Assembly: GCA_025201365.1 (NCBI GenBank)
Contig: JAIXMF010000136.1
Location: 1 to 32,627, forward strand
Source of the DNA: Syncephalis plumigaleata
Taxonomy: Eukaryota; Zoopagomycota; Zoopagomycetes; Zoopagales; Piptocephalidaceae
Direction: 5' to 3'
DNA: 32,627 nucleotides
In this document: piece after piece, positions 21,594 through 32,415 of the stretch
How the letters are laid out: each line of letters opens with the position of its first letter
Numbering within the stretch: the first letter of the stretch is position 1
Position numbers and translations under genes: made by a program
Notes under the pieces: generated by a model
Database searches by the model: none
What the model was told of the DNA's origin: nothing
The model's input: only the letters and a program-made list of their open reading frames with translations

Positions 21594-21595
21594 TA

Positions 21596-23281
21596 TACAA
21601 ACAAACACAAATCTGATATTCTTGAACAATATACATGTTTATTTTACATTATTGATAAATATACATCGTACCTAAACTACGTAAAAAACAAACAAACAAA
21701 CAAACAATATATGCATACAATTATAGGTTAGCGTATGTTTATACTGAAATGCTATGCTATGTTGTGTATCCATGTGTCGTATTGTCTTCCTCTTCATTAT
21801 TGCACGTCAATAATAGCAGTTTCTCAGAGAACCTGTCTAATCACGACGTATTTATTACACGTCACTAAGACGGCACTTCCTATATATTATTTTTTGGTTG
21901 TGCTATCATCATTACTGCTCCATGCCGACAGACAGACAAACAGACAGACAAACACACAAACACAATAGATAAAGCACTATAAAGAAAGCAAATAATACTA
22001 ACCTAGTATAATGACCAGGTATCAATTTATTAAGGCATCTACAATGGCAAAGCAAACATATTCATGTTAGCAATGTATCAAATGAACATGATGGTAGGGA
22101 AACAATGGAATAAAAGGCTCAGACATCCAAGGAAGAATTTGACCAGCATTAGGCGCAAAAAGCAGCCTTTTGGTGGAAACTGCGAATTGGGATATGTTTT
22201 TTCATCATTGCAATCGAGAAAAGGGAAGCGCTGGACATGTTGTCACATCAACTTACCATAAGGTCGTAATCTTGAATGCGTTGCTATCTTATTAATGGTA
22301 AGGCATAACTAGAGAAATAGAAACAACGACAACGACAACAAATCTAGATGCAATCAGTTAGTCTACATAAAAGTAAATCAAATGATATATGTTGTCTGTA
22401 TGATAATAGACATATACGCATGCATGCATGTCTCATATATATCCATGATAAAAGTGAATAGTCAGATAAATGGTACACTGGCAAGTGTAACGTCATCTCT
22501 GCAAGCAAAGATGCCGTTGGGCGCTTGGTCTCCTCAAGGTCGATAGGACAATAGCAAGAAGAGTTGGGTATCATCATACTAATCAATATCATGGAACATA
22601 ATATGGACAACAAGACATGCAGGTATTGTCATGTACAACAAGACACATTTTGAACTAGCAACTTACATGAAACAATGGTACAAATGAACGGACATGTATA
22701 ATAGATAGTATACAGTATATAGTGAGGATAGAGAAGAAAGAGCAAGTAAATGAGTGGAGGGAAGATGATGCGACGAGAGTGAATGGCGCATGCCACTTTA
22801 TAGCAAAGGAAGATGGAAAAGTGAGAAAAAAAGAAAAAAGAAACAAGTCACTTTGATGAAGGGATCCACCCTTCCTCGTATTACTTGTCCTAAATAGTTC
22901 AATAGTTTTCAACTACAAGTTTCTAGATAGTTCGACGATAGTAATAGATTGAATGGTAGCATTAGTAACAATGGTGGTAGCAAATACACTATTAGTTACT
23001 GAATGATCGCCATAACATATATCATTGAAATGCAAGTCACTATGATTCAGACATGTAATGCCTCGTTTACTTGCATTTATCCACACACACACACACGCCC
23101 TTTAAGTATTGGTTTTTGGGGGGCAAGCCTTCAATGATATTCAACTCATCTTTCTCTTTTTTATTACTAACGTATACCGGTCATCGTTACTAGGAATTGG
23201 TTTCTCATCTTTGGTATACTTTTGAATTCTCTTCTATTCCCTATCGTCTACATCTATACTACTACTACTACTACTATAACA
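21596..23281. other. Gene-free spacer upstream of RAD6
   Basis: AT-rich sequence with (CAAA)n near 21690-21705 and a CAGA/CAAA-rich run near 21928-21962. No coding signature on either strand. The last ~60 bp are pyrimidine-rich and end in an (ACT)n tract at about 23259-23277, just before the RAD6 start, probably its 5' UTR or core promoter. Confidence 0.5.
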
Positions 23282-23848
23282 ATGTCGACTCCTTGCCGCC
23301 GTCGCTTGATGCGTGATTTCAAGCGATTACAAATGGATTCACCAAGTGGTGTGTCAGGTGCACCATGTCCTGATAATATTATGATATGGAACGCTGTCAT
23401 CTTTGGTCCAGGTAAGTAAAAGCATACTATGACATGCATTGCTATTGTGTGCTTGCAATACACTATCATAGCATAGTAATAGTAATAGCTGATCATGTCA
23501 TTCGACGATATCTTTGTATGTATAGGTGATACGCCATTTGAGGATGGTACGTTCAAGCTGGTACTCCAGTTCGACGAGACTTATCCGAACAAGCCACCTA
23601 CTGTTAAATTCATTTCGCAGATGTTCCATCCCAACGTCTATGCTAATGGCGATCTCTGCCTTGACATTCTGCAGAATAGGTGGTCGCCCACTTATGACGT
23701 GGCAGCAATCCTCACGTCTATCCAAAGCTTACTACACGATCCTAACCCGAACAGTCCGGCCAACGCGGAAGCCGCGTCATTGTATCGTGAAAACCGCAAG
23801 GAATACGTGCGACGAGTACGAGAAACGGTAGAGGCATCGTGGGTCTAA
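23282..23848 (+). CDS. RAD6: Ubiquitin-conjugating enzyme E2, Rad6/Ubc2 type, 150 aa
   Basis: E2 enzyme that, with RING partners of Rad18 and Bre1 type, monoubiquitinates PCNA and histone H2B in known systems. Exon 1 is 23282-23411, the intron 23412-23525 (GTAAGT...TATAG, 114 nt, phase 1) and exon 2 23526-23848; total 453 nt. The N-terminus [17 protein letters not shown] is diagnostic of Rad6. The catalytic cysteine is in [20 protein letters not shown], preceded by the FHPN motif that holds the E2 active-site asparagine. It ends in VEASWV with no acidic tail, like fission yeast Rhp6 and animal UBE2A and unlike budding yeast Rad6. The length is normal and no key residue is missing. Confidence 0.97.
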
Positions 23849-24585
23849 GGATTCAATCCGGTCTCCTCTGTCTTTTCTTTTGGCTATACATCTTTGAAGC
23901 GATAGTGATCATATAGTAGCGGTAGTAGTTGCAACGATTTGAACACTAGAGTCGCCACTCTCCATTGCAAGCTATCGCTTCAAAGTTTGTCTTTTACATC
24001 TGAAACACTACTATTAACGCTAAATCTTATACAGATACGCGTCTATATTACATACATACGTACATACATACGGATATGTATATATGTATGTTGTCCATTT
24101 GCGTATATAGATTGTCGTCATTATCGACACTGAATGACATTGTTTTTTTTCGAATATCATTATTGAAATGTATCATCCGTTCATTTTTAATTCATAGAGT
24201 TTTAATCACGTGTTTTTTGCCTTGAATCTTAGAAGCACTACCATGTTAAATATGTGTGTGTACGCCTATTTGCAGTATAAGAATAGGGCACAAGTGTATT
24301 CGATTACTTTATTAGTGTTCTCCTGTTTTTTTCTTCTTGATCAAGCTACTACTACTATTATTATTTCGTTATATAGGCATTGATAGTCTTATCAATGTTT
24401 ATTATTTAATTAGCTACTTCTTTTATGTACACATAACAAACTACTACTACTACTACTACTCAAGACTATTTCTTGCTTCTACACTGATTGGTTATTTCAC
24501 CGTCTACTACTACTACTACTAATCATAATAATTTAATAATCTATTTGTACTATTGTCATTGAACTAATCTCTATTAAACGTCATC
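23849..24585. other. Intergenic spacer between RAD6 and the DPBB gene
   Basis: Contains the RAD6 3' flank, CATA/CATAC repeats near 24050-24070, and two (ACT/TAC)n tracts at about 24440-24461 and 24505-24522 upstream of the next start. No gene seen. Confidence 0.5.
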
Positions 24586-25577
24586 ATGCCGCGTCATTCT
24601 CGCGATTCTCATCAGGCGCACTTGATGGAGCGAGAGTCGAATTTGTCCACCGCCACGTCATTCGCCAGTCTTCACGGTGCCTCGTCGGCAAACCACGCCG
24701 ATAACGTAGGTCTACTGCAGAATGCCGCTTCAGATATGCAAGAGGCCAGATCCACCCTGCCTCCATTGCCGCCACCTCGACATCGACCGTTGCCGGCACT
24801 ACCCTCGACCGGTGGATCTCATCGCGTGGCACCATCTTACGCGAGTATCGATGATGCCGCTGATTGGCGACGATCCAGCGATCGGTCTGCCGTGCCTAAT
24901 TATTACGCAGACAAGCCATTGCCATTGCCGCCATCTGCTTATGTGGGACCACCGGCCACAGGAGTCATGGGACCGTTCATTAATTTCTATCGTCGTAACC
25001 GTCGTGCAGTTCTTTTTGCAGCTACCTTGTTAGCTATCGGTATTATCATTATCATTGTCTTAACCGCATTGGGTCATTTTGGTGTTGGTCATGGTACGCA
25101 GAATGATAATGACTACAATAAGGGAAAGCAGGACACGGGATATGGTGGATTGCCGATTAGCGGTCGAGGTGACGGTACCTACTACGATCCGGAAGGTGGC
25201 GTTAAGGGCGGTATCGGTTCCTGCGGATGGGTCTATAAAAATGATGATATGGTGGCAGCATTGGTAAGCGTTGCTGTTGATGGAGGCAAACACATAAAAG
25301 ACGTAGGAAGTACTAATCAACTAACCGAATGAATGAATGAATGAATGAATGAATCGTTTAGAATGCACCACAATATGGGGCTTATGCACGACCGGGAGAT
25401 AGTCCAGTTTGCGGGGCATGTCTTGTTGTATCCGGACCGAATGGTAAGGTTCGCGTGAAGGTTGTCGACAAATGTCCCGTTTGCAAGAGTGGCGACGTTG
25501 ACTTATCGGAGGCGGCATTTGTGAAGATTGCCGACAAGGCCGCGGGACGTGTTAAAATATCTTGGCGTGGCTGTTGA
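24586..25577 (+). CDS. Type II membrane protein with C-terminal RlpA-like double-psi beta-barrel, 297 aa
   Basis: Exon 1 is 24586-25263, the intron 25264-25361 (GTAAGC; CTAAC branch site at 25321; TTTAG; 98 nt, phase 0) and exon 2 25362-25577. The first 130 residues are disordered and Pro/Ser/Ala-rich with proline clusters (LPPLPPPRHRPLPALP). Basic FYRRNRR leads into one membrane segment (141-164), so the C-terminus is predicted outside. A glycine-rich linker precedes the barrel (about 195-297: GDGTYYDPEG, GSCGW, VCGACLVVSG, VDKCPVC, VDLSEAAF, ISWRGC). Six extracellular cysteines (213, 243, 246, 264, 267, 297) suit three disulfides. The fold is shared with RlpA, barwin and expansin-like proteins and suggests cell-wall or carbohydrate association. 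Substrate and catalysis are unknown. Leaving the intron unspliced would remove the second half of the barrel. Confidence 0.9.
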
Positions 25578-28020
25578 GCTTATACTTGTATGTAAGAACG
25601 ATGAGCAGCGAACAGTATTAGCGTAAAGTCGGATGGCCCTGGTGGTTCCACTTGGCTAGTTTCTATTTATGGCGGTAGTTAGGCCTGCTTATCTTTTGGG
25701 ATACGTGGTAATATAGGCTAGATTCGCGCGTGTATTTTATCATATGACATAAATAATACATGTATTAGGACCAGAATAGTATAAAGTAACTAATAAACAG
25801 TTATAGATATGCTAATATGGACTATATTCATTGGTATTGTCCTCGAAATGATTGCTAAAATAATTTAGCATACAGCTCAATTGTACTCAATGTATAACAT
25901 GAGCATAGATTGGAACAGAGTGACATTTATTATATGGTTATGCAAATTGCGAATTGAATCAACGAACAAAATACTGGATTACGTAAATGATCCTGTAGAG
26001 TAATCGCTCATACTGCGTTTCGTTCGCTTGAACTAATAATCCTTTATATGAATTCATTCGTGGTTGAGACATGCCGCCGTTACCCTTAAATTGCTCATGA
26101 AATCTTGGCTCAATCTACTTACTTCACTATTAGCCATCGACTATTATCGCATGGCTAGCAATGTTCGATGGCGCATTTTGTTGAGCAATGACCGCCACGC
26201 AGAATAGCGTCACTGCAAATATTACCCCTATAACTAGTCCTGCCATAGAACAATGCACGCTGTCCATGCTTGCGTACCAAGATGCTTCATATGTTCATTG
26301 ATTCGTTATATGAAAAGTCATAGGTGAACAACCAGCATGATTGCATGTGTTCGATAGCCTAGTAATTTAGTGCAGCAAGGATATTAGCAGGATGCAGTCA
26401 CTCTTTATCGCTTGTATTTACCCTTTCCCTTTCCATAACTCCATTACCGCTTACGTCTTTCCCTCCTTCTCTTCGTCATTCAAACAGTCGTTCTCGTGAC
26501 GTAGTTGCTAGTACGCAGTGAGTTTTGTTGGCGGGCCCGTAATGGTTGAGCATGTTCAAAACATGGACTTTATTCATAGTCTACCCAGATCCGTAGTTAT
26601 ACATAATGCTCCTGCTCACTACTGCTGCTCCGCGCCTTTACTTATCAGCGTAGACTGTTCAATCGCGCAGACATAGCAATCTTGACCTATAATCTACCAA
26701 GCTATATAAGTGTGCGTGGTACGCGTGTTGACTGCTAATAACAATGTTTGTTTATCAACTTACATTTGTATCATTGCTACTTGTACTAAGTGTCCAGTCT
26801 ATTTCTATACGTATTTGCACGTTAATCGACCAGCAAGCTGGCACTAAAATGCTAAAGATCGTACTATTAAACGGCATGCATTACTTGCTTGTTCGCATAG
26901 CGTAGGTGTTGTTTTTCAATGCACTGGTAGGATTACTTGCTGTTGAAGTCAGTGGCGCACTTTTCCAAACTCGCGCTATGTTATCCTGGCTAGATAATGC
27001 TACCTGTACGATCACGACTATGTTTATCAGTATATTCATTTTATCGTGCTTGCTAACTATTCCACCAGCGCATTAGCTGCCATAGCGCTCATACGTTGTG
27101 TTCTCGCTGTTCACGCACACATTCTCACTCGTCTACTGCTTTTTATTCTTTTATTCGTCCTCTGACCACACATACACCACTACAACTCATGCTTTTCCTC
27201 TTACTCCACCTTCGTTTACAGCCATCTACAGACTACGCTTAGCTGCAGTCGTATACTACTTGTCTTTGTGTTGTTCTCGGTCGGTCGTCTTATTCCCGTC
27301 TAGTCTGCCGCTTTGCTAATGACTACTTGTCGAGTATGTTGATTGTATGTCGCGTACTCGTATTTTGTATCGCTACTCGTCGGCAGCCTCACTCCCATCT
27401 GTATACTCTGTCATAAGCACACTTTGCTCTTCACGCTGTGTAGTAATTGGTTCTTTATTCGTTGTCGACCAACGTGGCATATACTTCCACTGGGTCTTTC
27501 ATATTGGTCTATCCTCTATTCAGTTCTCTCTTTCTCGCTCCCTTGTCTACTTGCTTGCGACACTCCCTTGTCCTCACTCGTGTATTTCTATTATTTCATG
27601 CCGTGTCCTTTATTCATAACGTTTGCTTACCGCGTTGTACCACTTTATTCGCGTTGACTTGCTGATCATTGCTTTAGTATGTGGAGACACGTACGCATAC
27701 GTAACACTCGCGCTATGCATTAGGCACCACGCTTGCTTGCCAGCATACAACGTCTCCACTCGCTGCTTTGCACTACTTACTCGTGCTTTATAAATATATG
27801 CAAGTACGCGGTACTCGTGTTAATTACTAACCAGTGCTGTTTGTTCCTCTAATTGTGACATGTATACGTAACGAACACTATGCCTTCTACTCGTGTGTTG
27901 TGAAAGTACGCGTACATACATAATATCCGCGCTAACTACTATCCATTGCGTCGCTTAGCACTTTGTATTTGTAGTATTACTGTCTGACATTGTATTGCAT
28001 ATTGTAAATGTACCGAGGAA
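25578..28020. other. Gene-free spacer
   Basis: No convincing gene on either strand. The stretch around 27098-27665 is pyrimidine-rich and holds several overlapping long plus frames that look compositional. No tRNA-like B box with a foldable partner was found by eye. Confidence 0.5.
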
Positions 28021-29690
28021 ATCCTATATGATGGCTATATTTTTATTTGCATAGTATATATCAATAGCTAACATGGCACTAATAGAGGGTAATAACGGCA
28101 TTAGTACACCTACTAATTGGTCATTAGTATGGTATTAATAAAGTGTTAATAAATTACTAATATAGCCCTTAGTAAAATCAACAAGGGTTAACAGTTTAAA
28201 ACTAGCAACACAATACTAATGAATGCATTAATAAAAGTTAACAAAATTGTTAACAAATTCATTAGTAAAAAATTAGCAGTTTAAACCTAACAAAATTAGC
28301 TGGCAAAAACTAGTAAAATATTACTAATGAAAGCATTAGTAAAAGTTAACAAAAAGTTAACAAATTTATTAGCATTTATCCCCCATTATTAACAACCATT
28401 TCCCCTATATTGTCACCTATTTATAGCTATATATAGAGCGGCTATATATGCTATATATAGAACTATATATAGATATTACGTCACATTTCTATATATAGTA
28501 CTATTTATAGCTGTTCTATATATAGCTATTAATAGAAACGCAGTCACGGATATTATTTGTATGGCGTTTTACTTTCCACCCATTAACTATCGTTGTTTTG
28601 GTCCAATCTTACTGTTTATGCACTCATTCAACGTATCTCGCTTTTCCGGACCAGAATATGTACCTGTTGCCTAAATAAATGACAAATAGGGCGAGTAAAA
28701 TGTCGATAGTTGTCGTGATTCTTGATTTGGCTGTGCTTTCCAGTATCCATGTTTCCCTCCTCCGATATCCATCAGATCGGCATGCGGGTACTACCATTCT
28801 ACTGGGTAACACTGTGTGCACAAGTTTACTTAGTCGCTAAACCCAGCATAGCTTAGTAGTATGGCGAGTAAAGCCGCGGAAATCGCCGTGATTCTTGAAT
28901 TTGTATGGTAGTTTCCCTATAATACCGTGTTTCACAATGCTATTGCCATAACGCACTTGAAAGCATGCACAAATAGTGCATTTCGCATGTCCAGACGGCA
29001 ATAGCGAGTTGATTGATATGCGAGTCGGCTACAATCGATGCATTTTCAGGCAATAAATCGCAAATAGTCTATTTCTCCCATACAAATCGCGTTATTTGGG
29101 CATCCAGTCCTTTTCATTTTGCTCAAATGGCGTTATTTCTCAATGGCAGTGGCATATTCTGGTCCGGACGGGCCTTCTGACTTCAATAGACGTAATAACA
29201 CCTCCAGAAGACCAGAATTGAGCGAGAAAAATGGATAAACCAGAAAAATGACCTGATTCTCCAAGGGCCCCAATGGGTCATTAACATTTATTAATAAGTT
29301 TGTTAACTTTTATTAGTAATTTTATTAACTTTGTATTAGTAATTTACTAGCATTTATTAGCCAGACATGGGCCCGGTCCCCTCAAGAGCCGCAGAAGAGC
29401 CGCAGAAGAGCCCAAATAGCTATTAACTTTTATTAATAAATTCATTAACTTTTATTAGTAATTTTGTTAACATTTGTTAACCAGAAAATGACCTGGTCCT
29501 CCATGAGTTGCAATGGTCCCCCATTGGCGCTCCATTGGCCTATTAGCTTTTATTAGCATGTAGCCATGGCTATACTATTAGCAAGAGACAACAAAACAAT
29601 CTGATGGGTATTAGTAAGCTAACTGACTTTTATTAACATTTATTAATAACAATGGCTCACATTAATGGGTCTATAGGTATAGCCATGGTG
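28021..29690. repeat. Fold-back-like block with oppositely oriented tandem repeats
   Basis: Approximate limits. The left part has two ~108-bp units (TACTAATGAATGCATTA at 28214, TACTAATGAAAGCATTA at 28322), each containing AAAAGTTAACAAA (28233, 28341). The right part has the motif reversed (TTTGTTAACTTTT, 29299-29311) within three ~120-bp units starting CCAGA at 29240, 29361 and 29481. A perfect 16-bp inverted pair, TCCGGACCAGAATATG (28645-28660) and its complement (29153-29168), sits inside. No ORF of note. Resembles Foldback-class elements; exact ends and target duplication were not found. Confidence 0.6.
28427..28525. repeat. Cluster of five palindromic CTATATATAG decamers
   Basis: Exact copies start at 28427, 28451, 28463, 28489 and 28516, interspersed with near matches. 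TTACGTCAC (28475-28483, CRE-like) lies in the middle. Each decamer is self-complementary, so the tract could unwind or fold easily. Confidence 0.8.
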
Positions 29691-30004
29691 ATCATGACAA
29701 CATTCATTATTGTTTCAATACTGAGACATATGCATGACGATGACCATACACTCTGGCCTTCATGACTATACCTCCTTTTATATCCCTTCAATAATAATAC
29801 AACACATACCAGCATGTTCCTCATTTCAATATGATTGAATGAATGCACTTGTAGTGTTCTCGCTTCATTACCCATGTCATGAAAAATCGGCGAGTGTAAT
29901 TGACATGTTCACTATACACATGGCTCCCATGTCGCTACCTCCTCTAGTATGCTTCCTATACTGTTTTCATTAATACCACCATGTTCCCCATTACAATGCT
30001 GTAG
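29691..30004. other. Spacer between fold-back-like block and pyrimidine-rich block
   Basis: AT-rich. Holds a weak direct repeat (ATGTTCC-CATT-CAAT) near 29814 and 29981. No gene. Confidence 0.45.
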
Positions 30005-30850
30005 CTTTGTTACTCGATTTATTATACATTATTGCATTCATTCAATGTTGCTATACTCATTTCTTTACTAATCCCGCTCCTTTCTCGCATGTTATATTCA
30101 TTACACTCATTCACTCACTCGCTCGCTCTACTCATTCCTTGCATAATCTTGTCACTATACTCACATTCCTCTCGCATTCTATTCTTTCATCGTGCGTTCT
30201 ACTCACTTCTCTCACTCGATCTTGTTCTTTATACTTACTATACTCACTCCTCTCTCTTCATCTCGTTACTATACTCACTCATCTCTCTTCATCTCGTCAC
30301 TATATCCACTCATCTTGCTCGATCTACTCGTTCGCGGCGTGCTTTACTCCTTCTTCTTACTCGTTCTATTCATTACTCGTGTGTTCTACTCAATACTCTC
30401 ACTCCTCTCGCTCGGATCTACTCACTATACTCATTACGCTCACGCATTCGTCTTACACTCCTCGCTTATTCTACTTGTTTCTCGCTCGATCTTGTCACTA
30501 TACTCACTCCTCGCGCGTTCTACTCCTTCCACTCACTTCCTCGTCTGTTCTACTAATTACTCTTACGCTCGTCGCGCGATCCTGTTCCTCTCGCATTCTA
30601 CTCACTCCTTTCGCTTGATCTACACGTTTCCCGCTCAACCTACTCGCTCGTTGCGCGCTTTACTTGTTTCTCTTACTCGTACCACTCATTACTCGTGCGC
30701 TATACTCACTATACTCACTTCTCTCGCTCGATCCTGTTCGTTGCGCGCTTTACTCATTCTTCTTACTCGTTTATTCACTCATTCGTTCACTTGTTCACTC
30801 CTATTGCTATCCATACTACTTGTCTCTCTGCTTCTATTCTCATTCAGCCA
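30005..30850. repeat. Pyrimidine-rich degenerate repeat open in all three plus frames
   Basis: Built from variants of TCTCGCTCGATCTTGTCAC and TTCTACTCACTC. A is almost always followed by C or T and G occurs mainly in CG or GT, so stop codons are absent by composition. Frames 30007-30618, 30032-30556 and 30192-30854 overlap. None encodes a recognisable domain; I treat it as a repeat, not a gene. Confidence 0.7.
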
Positions 30851-32415
30851 ATAAACACCAGATCAACTTCATACATATCGCTGTATTCTCTACACTCTAT
30901 TGAACATGCCTTGCTTTCAACCAATACAACTAGCTACTACTACTACTGCTATTGCATGTTCACCATTTTTATCAATCTATCTTAGACTAATCACATGCGT
31001 CATACCTCTTTCTCTCTGTATTGACTACAATCTATTGCTTTCATTTCTACTCGTGTGTGTGTATCACTATGCACTGAACACTCTTACGCTGCTTGCTATT
31101 ACCTATTCCTTGTCTTACTTGTATGTCATTTGCTTGTTGTCCACACGTACCTTGTTATGTGTAGTGTTTGCTTTTTAACAAGCTCGTTTCCCTCCTTACT
31201 CTGCCGTGCTTGCTGTTGTTTGTCCACTTTACTGTATGTGCCTTACTCCCTTCTATCCAATATTGTCCTATTGTCTATCACAGCTTGTCAGCTATCTTTG
31301 TATGTTCTGAATACCGCTGTTTGTTCTGTCATCTTGACCGTGTCTCACTAGCATCCTATACTACCGTCAGTTGTGTTTACTCTTCTGCTTTCCTCTTTAT
31401 TATCGTATTCATTCTATTGCCGTAACTGCTACTTGCTCTGTCTCTCCTATTAGTATGAATATATTATGCTTTATGCTTACTCTACTGTATGACTATGCTG
31501 CTATACCTAGTCAATAATAATGATAACAATAATAGGCCAGAGTAGTATGGCTGTACAACAGTAGTTCTTTATTCATATGCTTGCTTGTTAACCAGTATTT
31601 ATTCAGTATCAATGATCAAGTATCATGCTCATAATAATAATCACTTCATAGCACGCTACTGGTGGTTGTAGCAGTATGCTATTGTTGTCTATCGCTTACC
31701 ATTCTTCAATGGTCATTAACACATACACACACATTGATTATCTACATGACAGTAAACGTACTAATCCATTTCATAATACTAGCACTCGATGCGTCAATCT
31801 ATACTCATATACATAATACTCAATACAATGACAATAGCTGGTGTACGCGTCATTATCGATGGAGTATTCTGAAATGATGATGATGTGTAGATTCAGACAA
31901 TTGACAGACCATGCGGTTACACGACATGACAGACATTCACCATTCATTCATTCATCTAATTGGTACTAATCTGCTCTGTATACTATATACAAGCAATGGA
32001 TTGACAACTCGCCTATACCAATATTCACTCCTAATTGGCACGATGCTGTTGGAATAGTCTTGCGCTATCATTCAGACAACAAATCTACTGATCAATATCC
32101 ACATGGATGGCATGGTAAACGTGCAGTCTGATGGATGTTCCATCATTCCGAGTACAATCCATGTACAGAGGAGAGTATTGTATGGAGATAGTCTGACTGT
32201 GGCCTATAATCATCATATTATGTCCACTAGGAATATCCGCCATTATCATCTCGGCTATAAATCGAGCACTTTTTGACACACTCGATTTGTCATCTTCATA
32301 TTCGCTCTTCTACTCTATTCTACTCTAGCTACTACTACTACTCGTATATACCACTGCCTTATATTCTCGTTCTAGTCAACTTAGCTATCTATTCATTCCA
32401 CTAGCCAACATCAAC
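30851..32415. other. Gene-free spacer upstream of the secreted-protein gene
   Basis: Still pyrimidine-rich to about 31440, then AT-rich with short ATTC and TCAT runs. The last ~120 bp before 32416 contain TCTACTC-type repeats and CTACTACTACTACT (about 32329-32342), a probable promoter or 5' UTR. No other gene seen. Confidence 0.5.

Noticed and set aside
23849-23870. GGATTCAATCC as a tRNA B box after RAD6
   Set aside because: No T-arm stem, A box or cloverleaf could be built around it.
27098-27665. Cluster of overlapping 70-104 aa plus-strand ORFs
   Set aside because: Same compositional effect in pyrimidine-rich DNA; hydrophobic and serine-rich in every frame with no start or splice logic.
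26700-27850. TATA-like motif followed by GTGGTACGCGTGTT near 26700 and GCGGTACTCGTGTT near 27800 as paired promoters
   Set aside because: No gene follows either site, and the similarity is short and diverged; may be an old duplication but not supportable by eye.
30007-30854. Three overlapping proteins of 174 to 220 aa
   Set aside because: All three plus frames are open at once because the repeat lacks stop-forming triplets; none has domain-like sequence.
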